Source: Dyella sp. ASV24 (GTDB taxonomy: Bacteria > Pseudomonadota > Gammaproteobacteria > Xanthomonadales > Rhodanobacteraceae). From it: a DNA stretch of 64,000 nt. The translations under genes and the position numbers were made by a program. The notes beneath the pieces were generated by a model. That model worked only from the letters and a program-made list of their open reading frames with translations, was not told the DNA's origin and ran no database searches. Where the stretch lies: assembly GCF_016428905.1 (NCBI RefSeq), contig NZ_JAELTQ010000003.1, positions 30,147 through 94,146 on the forward strand. The letters are read 5' to 3'. The stretch's first letter is position 1, and every line of letters begins with the position of its first letter. Shown here in pieces: positions 53,175-61,732 of the stretch.

Positions 53175-55907
53175 ATGGCTGAAATCAGTCGCAGCGCTCT
53201 GTTCGGCAAGCTCAACAAGCTGGCCTATCGCGGTATCGAAAGCGCCACCGTGTTCTGCAAGCTGCGGGGCAACCCGTACGTGGAACTGGTGCACTGGATT
53301 CACCAGATCCTGCAACTGCAGGATTCGGACCTGCATCGCATCGTCAAGCAGTTCAACCTTAATCCGTCGAATCTGGCGCGCGACGTTACCGATGCGCTGG
53401 ATCGCCTGCCGCGCGGCTCAAGCACCATCTCCGACCTGTCGAGCAACGTGGAAGAGGCCGTCGAGCGCGGGTGGGTATTCGCCACGCTCATGTTCGGTGA
53501 GGCGCAGGTGCGTACCGGCTATCTGATTCTGGGCATCCTGCGCACCCGGCACCTGCGCAACGCGCTGGTGGCCATCTCGGCCGAGTTCGACAAGATCAAG
53601 CCCGAGGCCCTGGGCGAAAAGTTTGCCGAAGTCGTCGGCGGTTCACCGGAGGACGGCCAGAACGCCAATGATGGATTCCGCCTTGGCGGCGCCGTACCCG
53701 GCGAAGCGAGTGGTGCGATGGGCCCCGCCCAAATGGGGAAACAGGAGGCGTTGCGCCAGTTCACCGTCGACCTCACGGAGCAGGCGCGCAGCGGCAAGAT
53801 CGACCCCATTGTCGGCCGCGACGAGGAAATCCGGCAGGTCGTCGACATCCTCATGCGTCGTCGCCAGAACAACCCCATGCTGGTCGGAGAGGCCGGCGTG
53901 GGCAAAACGGCCGTAGTCGAGGGCTTCGCCTTGCGCATCGTGGCGGGCGACGTGCCGCCGCCGTTGAAGGACGTGGAGCTGCGTACGCTCGACGTGGGCC
54001 TGTTGCAGGCCGGCGCCAGCATGAAAGGCGAGTTCGAAAACCGCCTGCGCCAAGTGATCGAAGAGGTCCAATCCAGTCCCAAGCCCATCATCCTGTTCAT
54101 CGACGAGGCGCATACCCTGGTCGGCGCCGGTGGCGCAGCAGGCACGGGTGACGCAGCCAACCTGCTCAAGCCCGCGCTGGCCCGCGGCAACCTGCGCACC
54201 GTTGGCGCCACCACCTGGGCCGAATACAAGAAGCACATCGAGAAAGACCCCGCGCTTACCCGTCGCTTCCAGACCGTACAGGTGGACGAGCCCAGCGAAG
54301 AGAAGGGCATCCTGATGATGCGCGGCGTCGCCAGCGTGATGGAGAAACATCATCGCGTGCAGATTCTGGACGAAGCGCTTGAGGCTGCCGTAAAGCTCTC
54401 GCACCGGTACATCCCCGCGCGCCAGCTGCCGGACAAGGCCGTGAGTCTGCTCGACACTGCTTGCGCGCGCGTCGCCATCAGCCAACATGCCGTGCCGCCC
54501 GAGGTGGATGACACCCGCAAGCGCATCCAGGCCCTCGATACCGAATTGCGCATCATCGCCCGCGAGCGCACCGTAGGTGTCGATGTGGCTGAGCGAGAGG
54601 CCGCGGCCTGCGAGAAACTCGCTTTCGCCAAGGCGCGACTGGAAACGCTCGAAGCCAACTGGCAGGCAGAGAAATCACTGGTCGAGCGCATCCTCGCGTT
54701 GCGCGCACGCCTGCGCGGTGACGTCTCGGTGGTCGAAGGCACCGGGAGTGCGCTGGAGAAGGCCGCGGATGCAGAGACGGATGTTGCGGTTCACGAGCCC
54801 GTGCTCGACGAGGTCGCACGCGCCAAAACACTGGGTGAACTCAAGGCCCTACAGACTGAATTGGCTGAATTGCAGGGCGATGCACCGCTGATCCTGCCCA
54901 CCGTCGACTACACCGCCGTAGGCGCGGTGGTCGCCGATTGGACCGGCATTCCAGTCGGTCGCATGGTCAAGAGCGAGCTGGAGACGGTGATGAACCTCGC
55001 CAGTCTCATGGCCCAGCGCGTGATCGGACAGAACCATGCGATGGAGATGATCGCCAAGCGTATCCAAACCTCGCGTGCCGGTCTGGACAACCCGAACAAA
55101 CCCATTGGCGTGTTCATGCTCGCCGGCACATCTGGCGTCGGCAAAACCGAAACAGCGCTCGCGCTTGCCGAAGCGCTATACGGCGGCGAACAGAACCTGA
55201 TCACCATCAACATGAGCGAGTTCCAGGAGGCGCACACCGTCTCCACGCTCAAGGGTGCGCCCCCAGGCTATGTCGGCTATGGCGAGGGTGGCGTGCTTAC
55301 CGAAGCCGTGCGTCGCAAACCGTACTCCGTGGTGCTGCTGGATGAAGTGGAGAAGGCGCACCCGGATGTGCATGAGATCTTCTTCCAGGTGTTCGATAAA
55401 GGCGTGATGGAAGACGGCGAGGGCCGCCAGATCGACTTCAAGAACACTTTGATTCTGCTCACGACCAACGCAGGCACCGACCTTATCGCCAGCCTGTGCA
55501 AAGACCCGGAACTCATGCCCGATCCCGAAGGCATGGCCAAGGCGTTGCGCGATCCGCTGCTGAAGATCTTCCCGCCCGCGCTGCTGGGGCGTTTGGTGAC
55601 GATTCCGTACTACCCACTGAGCCCGGAGATGCTCGGCGAGATCGTCAAGCTGCAGCTCAATCGCATAAAGAAGCGCATCGAGGCGCGATACCGCATCCCG
55701 TTCGAGTACGACGATGACGTGGTGAAGCTGGTAGTGAGCCGTTGTACGGAGAGTGAGTCCGGCGGGCGAATGATTGACGCGATTCTCACCAACTCGATGC
55801 TGCCCGACGTATCACGCGAATTCCTCAATCGCATGATCGAAGGCGTGCCGGTGGCAGGAGTGAAGGTCGGTATAGGTGATGCGGGGTTCTCGTATGGTTT
55901 TGCTTGA
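53175..55907 (+). CDS. clpV: T6SS AAA+ disaggregase ClpV (TssH)
   Basis: A 910-residue ClpB/ClpV protein with an N-terminal domain (about residues 1-150), a first ATPase domain (Walker A GEAGVGKT about residue 240), a coiled middle region (about 430-560) and a second ATPase domain (GTSGVGKTE about residue 655). It ends with the ClpB-type D2 small domain. It disassembles contracted sheath. The N-terminus AEISRSALFGKLNKLAYRGIESA is typical of ClpV rather than ClpB. The ATG at 53175 follows AAAGGAAG. Confidence 0.96.
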   Translation: MAEISRSALFGKLNKLAYRGIESATVFCKLRGNPYVELVHWIHQILQLQDSDLHRIVKQFNLNPSNLARDVTDALDRLPRGSSTISDLSSNVEEAVERGWVFATLMFGEAQVRTGYLILGILRTRHLRNALVAISAEFDKIKPEALGEKFAEVVGGSPEDGQNANDGFRLGGAVPGEASGAMGPAQMGKQEALRQFTVDLTEQARSGKIDPIVGRDEEIRQVVDILMRRRQNNPMLVGEAGVGKTAVVEGFALRIVAGDVPPPLKDVELRTLDVGLLQAGASMKGEFENRLRQVIEEVQSSPKPIILFIDEAHTLVGAGGAAGTGDAANLLKPALARGNLRTVGATTWAEYKKHIEKDPALTRRFQTVQVDEPSEEKGILMMRGVASVMEKHHRVQILDEALEAAVKLSHRYIPARQLPDKAVSLLDTACARVAISQHAVPPEVDDTRKRIQALDTELRIIARERTVGVDVAEREAAACEKLAFAKARLETLEANWQAEKSLVERILALRARLRGDVSVVEGTGSALEKAADAETDVAVHEPVLDEVARAKTLGELKALQTELAELQGDAPLILPTVDYTAVGAVVADWTGIPVGRMVKSELETVMNLASLMAQRVIGQNHAMEMIAKRIQTSRAGLDNPNKPIGVFMLAGTSGVGKTETALALAEALYGGEQNLITINMSEFQEAHTVSTLKGAPPGYVGYGEGGVLTEAVRRKPYSVVLLDEVEKAHPDVHEIFFQVFDKGVMEDGEGRQIDFKNTLILLTTNAGTDLIASLCKDPELMPDPEGMAKALRDPLLKIFPPALLGRLVTIPYYPLSPEMLGEIVKLQLNRIKKRIEARYRIPFEYDDDVVKLVVSRCTESESGGRMIDAILTNSMLPDVSREFLNRMIEGVPVAGVKVGIGDAGFSYGFA

Positions 55908-56016
55908 AGCGGAAGATCACACGTAAGTCTGGCCACATGAGCGGACTTGCTTCCGAGGCTGTTCTTCAATCGCCTTGTACGACAGGCCGTCAACATTGCA
56001 GCATGGAATTTCAGCC

Positions 56017-57171
56017 GTGACCATCATGACTTTTGCCGCGTTCAAGAAGCTCACTGCAAAGAACTTCAGTCTCCGCAACGGTGCGATAGGAGACATTGAT
56101 GCCGCGCTCAAGGCGTATCACACGCCGCCGGCCACGAAAGACAAGTTGAATACGCTCAAACAGGCGATCGATGCCTTTAAGCAGGTGAAGAATCTAAAGC
56201 ATGGGAACTACACCCAGAGCGGAAGGGAGGGAAAGAGTGGCGTCACGTTGCTCGGGACGCAGGTTGCAGAAGCGCTAAAGCCGGCGCCTCTTGTGACACC
56301 CAGCACATTGGTTTCGGCTCACGGCAACCTTCGGCAGGTCCAGCAAGGGCCGGTGGGTGCATTTCCTTCCGGGACAAACTACCGAGTGGGTGCAGAGAAC
56401 ACGCGAATGGAGGGCTGGTCTTATGCGCCATTCGACCCTGTCGAGTTCTCTTGGACATCTGCGATTACCTCCGGCTTTCATGGCGCACTCTCGCTTACAC
56501 AGACGTCCCGCGTCACCGAGGCGCTGCGCCGAACCAAGATGGCGCTTGGCTTTGCCCATCGGGCAATGGTCCGGATCAGCAAGGTGACGAGCTTTTCATC
56601 CCCGGCAACCACGGAAGAAGCGCTCTATATCAGTTCGTTCGGGAGTTACGATGCCAGGCGCATTGCCAGGGTTATGCGCAACTTCACGGTTCTGAAGCTC
56701 GCGATTGATCGGGGGCCGCGCATCGTCGATATGCGCGATACTGACTACGGATTGAGATGCTATGCGGCCTGCTTTCGTGGAACGTTGGGCCAAACGGATG
56801 GTGGTACCGGTCAGGTCAGCGTCTTGTCTGCGCTTACGGTTTTCCTGGGTCGAGCCTTCTTCGTCTCGGGCACGATGAACTACGGGGACTCGACCGATGC
56901 AACGGTCGGTACGCTCGTTCACGAATTTGCTCATGGCGCTATCAATGCAGTCGATGTGCCTCCTGTCGATGCGTCCGGTACCTGGTTGCACGCGCGCGAA
57001 TCGGATATCCCGACCGATACAAATTTCGGTGCGTCGACGGACAATTCGGTCCAGGCGAGTACCGCAACCACTGTCAGGTTGCTCGGTCAGCACAAGCCCG
57101 ACTACGCGATCGTAAACGCCGACAGCTACGGCCAGTTTGCTTCAGGCATGCTTCGGCATTACGGCGGCTAA
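56017..57171 (+). CDS. Putative M35-like zinc metallopeptidase, candidate T6SS effector
   Basis: A protein of about 384 residues with no signal peptide. The C-terminal 110 residues carry HEFAHGAINAVD (HExxH), then TDTNFG, matching the GTxDxxYG-like aspartate site of M35 (aspzincin) enzymes, and IVNADSYGQFASGML, typical of lysine-specific M35 relatives. The N-terminal 200 residues are unassigned. Its position between clpV and PAAR fits a toxic cargo. The GTG at 56017 has GGAA 8 bases upstream; an ATG lies at 56026. Secretion by the T6SS is inference. Confidence 0.72.
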   Translation: MTIMTFAAFKKLTAKNFSLRNGAIGDIDAALKAYHTPPATKDKLNTLKQAIDAFKQVKNLKHGNYTQSGREGKSGVTLLGTQVAEALKPAPLVTPSTLVSAHGNLRQVQQGPVGAFPSGTNYRVGAENTRMEGWSYAPFDPVEFSWTSAITSGFHGALSLTQTSRVTEALRRTKMALGFAHRAMVRISKVTSFSSPATTEEALYISSFGSYDARRIARVMRNFTVLKLAIDRGPRIVDMRDTDYGLRCYAACFRGTLGQTDGGTGQVSVLSALTVFLGRAFFVSGTMNYGDSTDATVGTLVHEFAHGAINAVDVPPVDASGTWLHARESDIPTDTNFGASTDNSVQASTATTVRLLGQHKPDYAIVNADSYGQFASGMLRHYGG

Positions 57172-57278
57172 GGATTGGAGAAAGGACCTTCGCGGACCAC
57201 GACTGGCTTCACCCACGTAGAAAGGACGTCCCATGGCTCAGTTCCGGGGTCATCCATCTCTTTGCGGAAGAAAATTCT

Positions 57279-58400
57279 ATGGATACAAAATCAATAGCGG
57301 TGAAATTCAATATTATCGGTATCGACGATAAGCTCTATGTTCAGCTCGATACGTACATGGATGGCACATCTAGTGATTGGTTGAACCAACATGCCGGCCT
57401 CTTCATAAAGTCGGTGAATCAGGAATTCAAAAAATTCAATTTGCTGGCTCGATTCATTGGCAAGGGAGGCGAGTTGCGCAAGAGGTGCGAGTGCTTGAGG
57501 GTGACTGCCACGCACCTGACCGATAAGCTCGATCTCGCGACCATTGCTCACCTTAATCTGGACAACTGGGCTCTTCTGTGTGGCCGTGTCGAGCCCCTGG
57601 TGCTTGATGACAGGAATTTGCTTCGTTCCTTTTGTGGCAAGCGAAAGATCTCTGATCTCCTCGGTTTGATATTTCCGGTTGGTCTGGTGGGGGATGCTGC
57701 GGCTTATGCGTCAAGATCACTGGTTGTGTTGCTGTACGCCTTGCGCAATGGCGGCGATCCGAAATGGCTGTCAGGAGACTCGATGAAAAGTCTCGTTGCC
57801 TTGTTTGATGCCGGGCGCACACCGCAATCGGGATTTCATAGTTTCACGCAATGGGGTGCGGCGAACTACAACACCGTTCAAGAGAACATTGATGGGCATT
57901 TCTTGAAACATGTTTGCGCTTATTCGAACAAGATGCCGGCGGAAGCTGTTTTTCCCAGTGAGGCAGCTTGGTGGTGGAAGAAATTTGACTTGAACTTGCG
58001 CTATGACCAGGTGTTACCGTGCATCACGGACCCTGGTGACAGGAACGTGCTACAGAGTTTCTTCACCAAGTCGGGTGACATTGATCGAGGTAAGCTCGAG
58101 TCGTTCCTTGGAACAGAAACCATAAAAAATAGTGCGCAACTTCAGAGCATGCTTATCGGAAGGGGGGCTGATATTTATAGAAAGTATGCGTTGTCCCTCA
58201 GCAAGGTAATGGCTAGGGTGGCGGTGACTTGCTCAAGCGGCAAGGCGTTCGTATGTGGATATCACTTCGCTGACGAAGTTTTTATATGCGGAAGAATTGA
58301 CGCCAATGGCTTCGGTATTTCGTCATGTTACAAATCACTGAATCTTCCGAAGAAAATGAAGTCGGACGAGGATCAGCGCATGTGGCTGCTGCGCGCTTGA
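57279..58400 (+). CDS. Hypothetical protein in the T6SS locus
   Basis: A 373-residue protein I do not recognise. It begins MDTKSIAVKFNIIGIDDKLY, has a hydrophobic stretch near residues 130-160 (LLGLIFPVGLVGDAAAYA) and a Cys-containing C-terminus (VTCSSGKAFVCGYHF). It has no signal peptide. Its DNA is visibly richer in A and T than the flanking T6SS genes, suggesting acquisition. The position between the metallopeptidase and PAAR genes suggests an effector, immunity or adaptor role. The ATG at 57279 has GGAAG 8 bases upstream. Confidence 0.7.
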   Translation: MDTKSIAVKFNIIGIDDKLYVQLDTYMDGTSSDWLNQHAGLFIKSVNQEFKKFNLLARFIGKGGELRKRCECLRVTATHLTDKLDLATIAHLNLDNWALLCGRVEPLVLDDRNLLRSFCGKRKISDLLGLIFPVGLVGDAAAYASRSLVVLLYALRNGGDPKWLSGDSMKSLVALFDAGRTPQSGFHSFTQWGAANYNTVQENIDGHFLKHVCAYSNKMPAEAVFPSEAAWWWKKFDLNLRYDQVLPCITDPGDRNVLQSFFTKSGDIDRGKLESFLGTETIKNSAQLQSMLIGRGADIYRKYALSLSKVMARVAVTCSSGKAFVCGYHFADEVFICGRIDANGFGISSCYKSLNLPKKMKSDEDQRMWLLRA

Positions 58401-58540
58401 TGGAAGATAGGGGCGCGCGCCGCAGGAGCTGAAGCAGGCTAATGGCTGCGCGATGCCGTGTTGCCATCGAGCAGCCCGGACCGACTTGAAAGGGATCATG
58501 GGATTCGCTGTCTGAATCCGCACTACACACTGGAGGACCC

Positions 58541-58828
58541 GTGCAACCCGCCGCTCGCCTCACCGATCTGCACACCTGTCCCATGGTAACTGGCGTGGTT
58601 CCACACGTTGGCGGCCCCGTATCCGCCCCGGGTGCTCCGATGGTATTGATCGGTGGTCTGCCCGCGGCGCGCCTGGGTGATATGGCGGTATGTGTAGGTC
58701 CGCCGGATTCCATCATCGTGGGCTCGCCGACCGTGCTGATCGGTGGCCAGCCGGCAGCCCGATTGGGAGACAGTACGGCGCATGGCGGGGTCATCGTGCT
58801 GGGATGTTTTACTGTGCTGATCGGGTGA
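58541..58828 (+). CDS. PAAR-domain spike tip protein
   Basis: A 95-residue single-domain PAAR protein. It shows the repeated Pro-Ala-Ala-Arg pattern (MQPAARLTDLHTC, GGLPAARLGDMAVC, GGQPAARLGDSTAHGG) with Cys and His residues that bind zinc. It caps the VgrG spike. The GTG start has GGAGG 5 bases upstream. No C-terminal toxin domain is fused, so cargo would be carried non-covalently. Confidence 0.92.
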   Translation: MQPAARLTDLHTCPMVTGVVPHVGGPVSAPGAPMVLIGGLPAARLGDMAVCVGPPDSIIVGSPTVLIGGQPAARLGDSTAHGGVIVLGCFTVLIG

Positions 58829-59136
58829 GATGGGGCGTGGATCATGCGTGAAGCAGGCTTCACATAAGCGCCCAGCGATAGTGATGTGTCACGTTGTGGA
58901 CGTAGGTGCCAGGCGCTGCGCAGGGCTGCGAGGGCGCAACGCCCGCGCACGGGGCACCCCCATTTTCGGGGGTAACCATGGTCTGCATGTATAGCTAGTC
59001 TCGCCGGGATGCGGCCGCATCCTGCCGCACCCACTCCGTGAGACGAAGTGACGGGCAGTTCGACTCGCCTTTCGTTATCTATGTGGTTTGCCGGCCGCGC
59101 CATGGCGATAGGACGGCGCACCCTGGAAACCGAACG
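58829..59136 (+). promoter_or_regulatory. vgrG upstream region with a GC-rich dyad
   Basis: 308 bases without a gene. It holds the perfect inverted repeat ACCCCC (58956-58961), ATTTTC, GGGGGT (58968-58973). A -10-like TATAGC lies at 58989-58994, so the dyad sits about where a -35 element would be, an arrangement expected for an activator-dependent promoter of vgrG and the genes after it. Confidence 0.5.
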
Positions 59137-61143
59137 ATGGCCCACGCGATCACTCTGTCCAGCGACCTCGGCGACAAGCTGCTGTTTGCCAGCATGCGCG
59201 CCGATGAGCAACTGGGCCGCTTGTTCCGCTATGACATCGAGGTGGTAAGCCAGGACGACAAGGTAGATCTACGCAGCCTGCTGGGCACGTCGATGACGGT
59301 GAAGCTGGCCACGACGGATGGTTATACGCGGCATTTCAACGGCATCGTGGTGGAGGCGGCGCAAACCGGGTTCCGTACGATCGACAGGCTGAGCTATGCG
59401 ATCTATCAGGTGGCGCTGGTGCCTAAGCCCTGGCTGCTGACGCGCAAGGTGGATTGCCGCATCTATGTCGACCAGAGCGTGCCGGACATCGTGCGCACGG
59501 TGCTCGGGGAGATCGGCTATGGCGATCTCAAGCTGAGTCTGAGCGGCAACTACGACAAGCGTGACTACTGCGTGCAGTACCGCGAGGATTATTTCAGTTT
59601 CATCAGTCGCCTGCTGGAGCAGGAGGGCATCTACTATTTCTTCACGCACTCAGCCAGCACGCACACCATGGTGCTGGCTGATGCGCTGGGTGCACATGCG
59701 CGCACGCCGTCGTTCGAGAAGATCCCGTATGCACCGCCCGTGCAACAGGGCAAGCGTCATGCGGCGTCCATCGAGGCATGGCAACAGGTGCGCGGCGTAC
59801 ATGCCACTAAGGTGCAGCTCACGGACTACGACCCGCTCAATCCGAAGACCTCGCTGCTGGCTACCGAGGAGATCGGGCACGCCGACGACTGTCACGAGAT
59901 CTCCGGTCTGGATGTGTTCGACTATCCGGGTTCGCATGTTGTTTCGGCCACTGGTGAGCATTACGCCCTGGTGCGCGCTGAAGCAAACAATGTTCGCCGC
60001 TCGCGCTACGAAGGGCGTACCAACGCCTGCGGCATGATGATCGGGGCGTTGTTCGAGTTGAAGGATTTTCCGCGTAGTGCCTGGAACCAGGAGTATCTGG
60101 TGACAGCCACGCGGATCCAGCTGGCCGAGAGCGGCTACGCCTCCGGCGACAACGGAGCGGAGCCCTTCACCTGCGAGTTGGAAGCGATCGAAAGCAAGCT
60201 GCCGTTCCGCAGCCTGCCACTGGCCATCAAGCCCACTATTGTGGGTTTGCAGACTGCCGTGGTGGCCGGTGATACCGCCGAAGATATTGCGGTAGACAAG
60301 AATGGTCGCGTCCAGGTCATCTTCCACTGGAACAAGCTGGACAAGCCGAATGGTCGCCAGTCCTGTCCGGTGCGCGTGGCCTCGCCCTGGGCAGGAAAAA
60401 GCTGGGGTGCGGTGAGCATTCCACGCGTGGGTCAGGAGGTGGTGGTGAGCTTTCTGGAGGGTGATCCGGATCGGCCGCTGATCATCGGCAGTGTCTACAA
60501 CGCCGATAATCCGCCGCCCTATAGCCTGCCGGACAACAAGACGCAGAGCGGCATCAAGAGCCGCAGCCTGCAGGGCGGCACCGAGGACTACAACGAGATC
60601 CGCTTCGAGGACAAGAAAGGCAGCGAGGAACTGTTTCTTCACGCACAAAAGGACATGCGCGAGGAGGTGGAAAATGACCACGTTGTCGAGATCTCGCATG
60701 ACCAGACGGTCACGGTGAAGAACGACCAGACCGAAACCGTACAGCACGATCGCAAGCTCAGCGTGGGCAATGACGACAAGCTGGACGTGACCCAGAACGC
60801 CACGACCAGCATCGGTCAGACATTCAAGCTCACTGCAGGTACCGAGATCCAACTGGTGACAGGCGCCTCCAGCATCGTGATGAAGAGCTCCGGCGAGATC
60901 GAGATCAAGGGCGTCAACATCAAGATCAGTGGTGACGTCAGTGTGAAGGTCGAAGGTCAGGTCGAGGTGGGCGTGAAGGGCGGAGCCACCATGGACATCG
61001 GCGCGGGTGCGAGCCTCAAAGTGCATTCGGACGGCATGCTGGAGGTCAATGGCGCCGCCATGACCACGGTAAAGGGCGCCATGCTCACCTTGAATGGCGA
61101 GGGCATGGCCAAGCTGGGTGGTGGCATCACCATGATCGGCTGA
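59137..61143 (+). CDS. vgrG: T6SS spike protein VgrG (TssI)
   Basis: A 668-residue VgrG. The N-terminal gp27-like part (HAITLSSDLGDKLLF to about residue 350), the gp5-like OB fold (RVQVIFHWNKLDKPNGRQSCPVRVASPWAG) and the repeat-rich needle (SGDVSVKVEGQVEVGVKGGA) are all present. It ends at GGGITMIG with no extra effector domain. The ATG at 59137 follows GGAAA; an upstream frame extends into the regulatory region. It is 4 bases before the next gene. Confidence 0.96.
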   Translation: MAHAITLSSDLGDKLLFASMRADEQLGRLFRYDIEVVSQDDKVDLRSLLGTSMTVKLATTDGYTRHFNGIVVEAAQTGFRTIDRLSYAIYQVALVPKPWLLTRKVDCRIYVDQSVPDIVRTVLGEIGYGDLKLSLSGNYDKRDYCVQYREDYFSFISRLLEQEGIYYFFTHSASTHTMVLADALGAHARTPSFEKIPYAPPVQQGKRHAASIEAWQQVRGVHATKVQLTDYDPLNPKTSLLATEEIGHADDCHEISGLDVFDYPGSHVVSATGEHYALVRAEANNVRRSRYEGRTNACGMMIGALFELKDFPRSAWNQEYLVTATRIQLAESGYASGDNGAEPFTCELEAIESKLPFRSLPLAIKPTIVGLQTAVVAGDTAEDIAVDKNGRVQVIFHWNKLDKPNGRQSCPVRVASPWAGKSWGAVSIPRVGQEVVVSFLEGDPDRPLIIGSVYNADNPPPYSLPDNKTQSGIKSRSLQGGTEDYNEIRFEDKKGSEELFLHAQKDMREEVENDHVVEISHDQTVTVKNDQTETVQHDRKLSVGNDDKLDVTQNATTSIGQTFKLTAGTEIQLVTGASSIVMKSSGEIEIKGVNIKISGDVSVKVEGQVEVGVKGGATMDIGAGASLKVHSDGMLEVNGAAMTTVKGAMLTLNGEGMAKLGGGITMIG

Positions 61144-61147
61144 GGAG

Positions 61148-61693
61148 ATGCCTATGTCCGTCTTGTTGCAGGCAGCCCGCCAGATGGAGCTATCGCCCGA
61201 TGCGATCGCGCGACTGCGGTCGGAGATGACGCCGCAATCCGCCGTGCGCGATCTGCTGGATGCCGGGCTGACCACGGATGCATTGAAGTTGCTGGCGAGG
61301 CTGCTGCCGAAGCGCTATGTCGTGGCCTGGCTGTGCCAGTGCGCGCGCGAACAGCGCCTCGATGGCGATGGGATGGCGGGCGCTTCACTGGCGGAAAAGT
61401 GGGTACGCGATCCGAGTGAAAACAACCGGCGCGCTGCTTTCGACTTTGCGACGGCGGGTGGATACGGCTCGCTTGGCGCATGGATTGCCGCCTCGGCGGG
61501 TTGGGCGGGCGGGAGCCTTGCTCCGGCAACGCAGGCCACGGCGGTGCCGCCGGCGGACCATTTGACAGCACGTGCCGCGGTAGCCGCCATCAATCTGTTG
61601 GCGGCGTTGGTGTCGGATGCGTTTGAGGCGCGTCGTGTCGCTTTCATCGGACACGCCATGGGCTTGCTCGAAGTAGAGCGTGCGGGCGCATAG
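61148..61693 (+). CDS. DUF6931-like T6SS-linked protein
   Basis: A 181-residue, mainly helical protein. It resembles DUF6931 (motifs SAVRDLLDAGLTTDALKLLARLLPKRYVVAWLCQC and HLTARAAVAAINLL) found in T6SS loci. It has no signal peptide. Its place between vgrG and the FHA protein suggests an accessory or effector-loading role. Function unknown. Confidence 0.65.
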   Translation: MPMSVLLQAARQMELSPDAIARLRSEMTPQSAVRDLLDAGLTTDALKLLARLLPKRYVVAWLCQCAREQRLDGDGMAGASLAEKWVRDPSENNRRAAFDFATAGGYGSLGAWIAASAGWAGGSLAPATQATAVPPADHLTARAAVAAINLLAALVSDAFEARRVAFIGHAMGLLEVERAGA

Positions 61694-61732
61694 GCCCACC
61701 GCTAGCCATTGACTGAAAGAAGGGAACTGAGT

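Noticed and set aside
53102..53182. 26-residue basic leader-like frame overlapping the clpV start
   Set aside because: It has no strong ribosome site and no codon bias. It may simply be chance in a 121-base gap.
59650..61275. 541-codon minus-strand frame antisense to vgrG
   Set aside because: Low-complexity composition, no domain, and vgrG is certain on the other strand.
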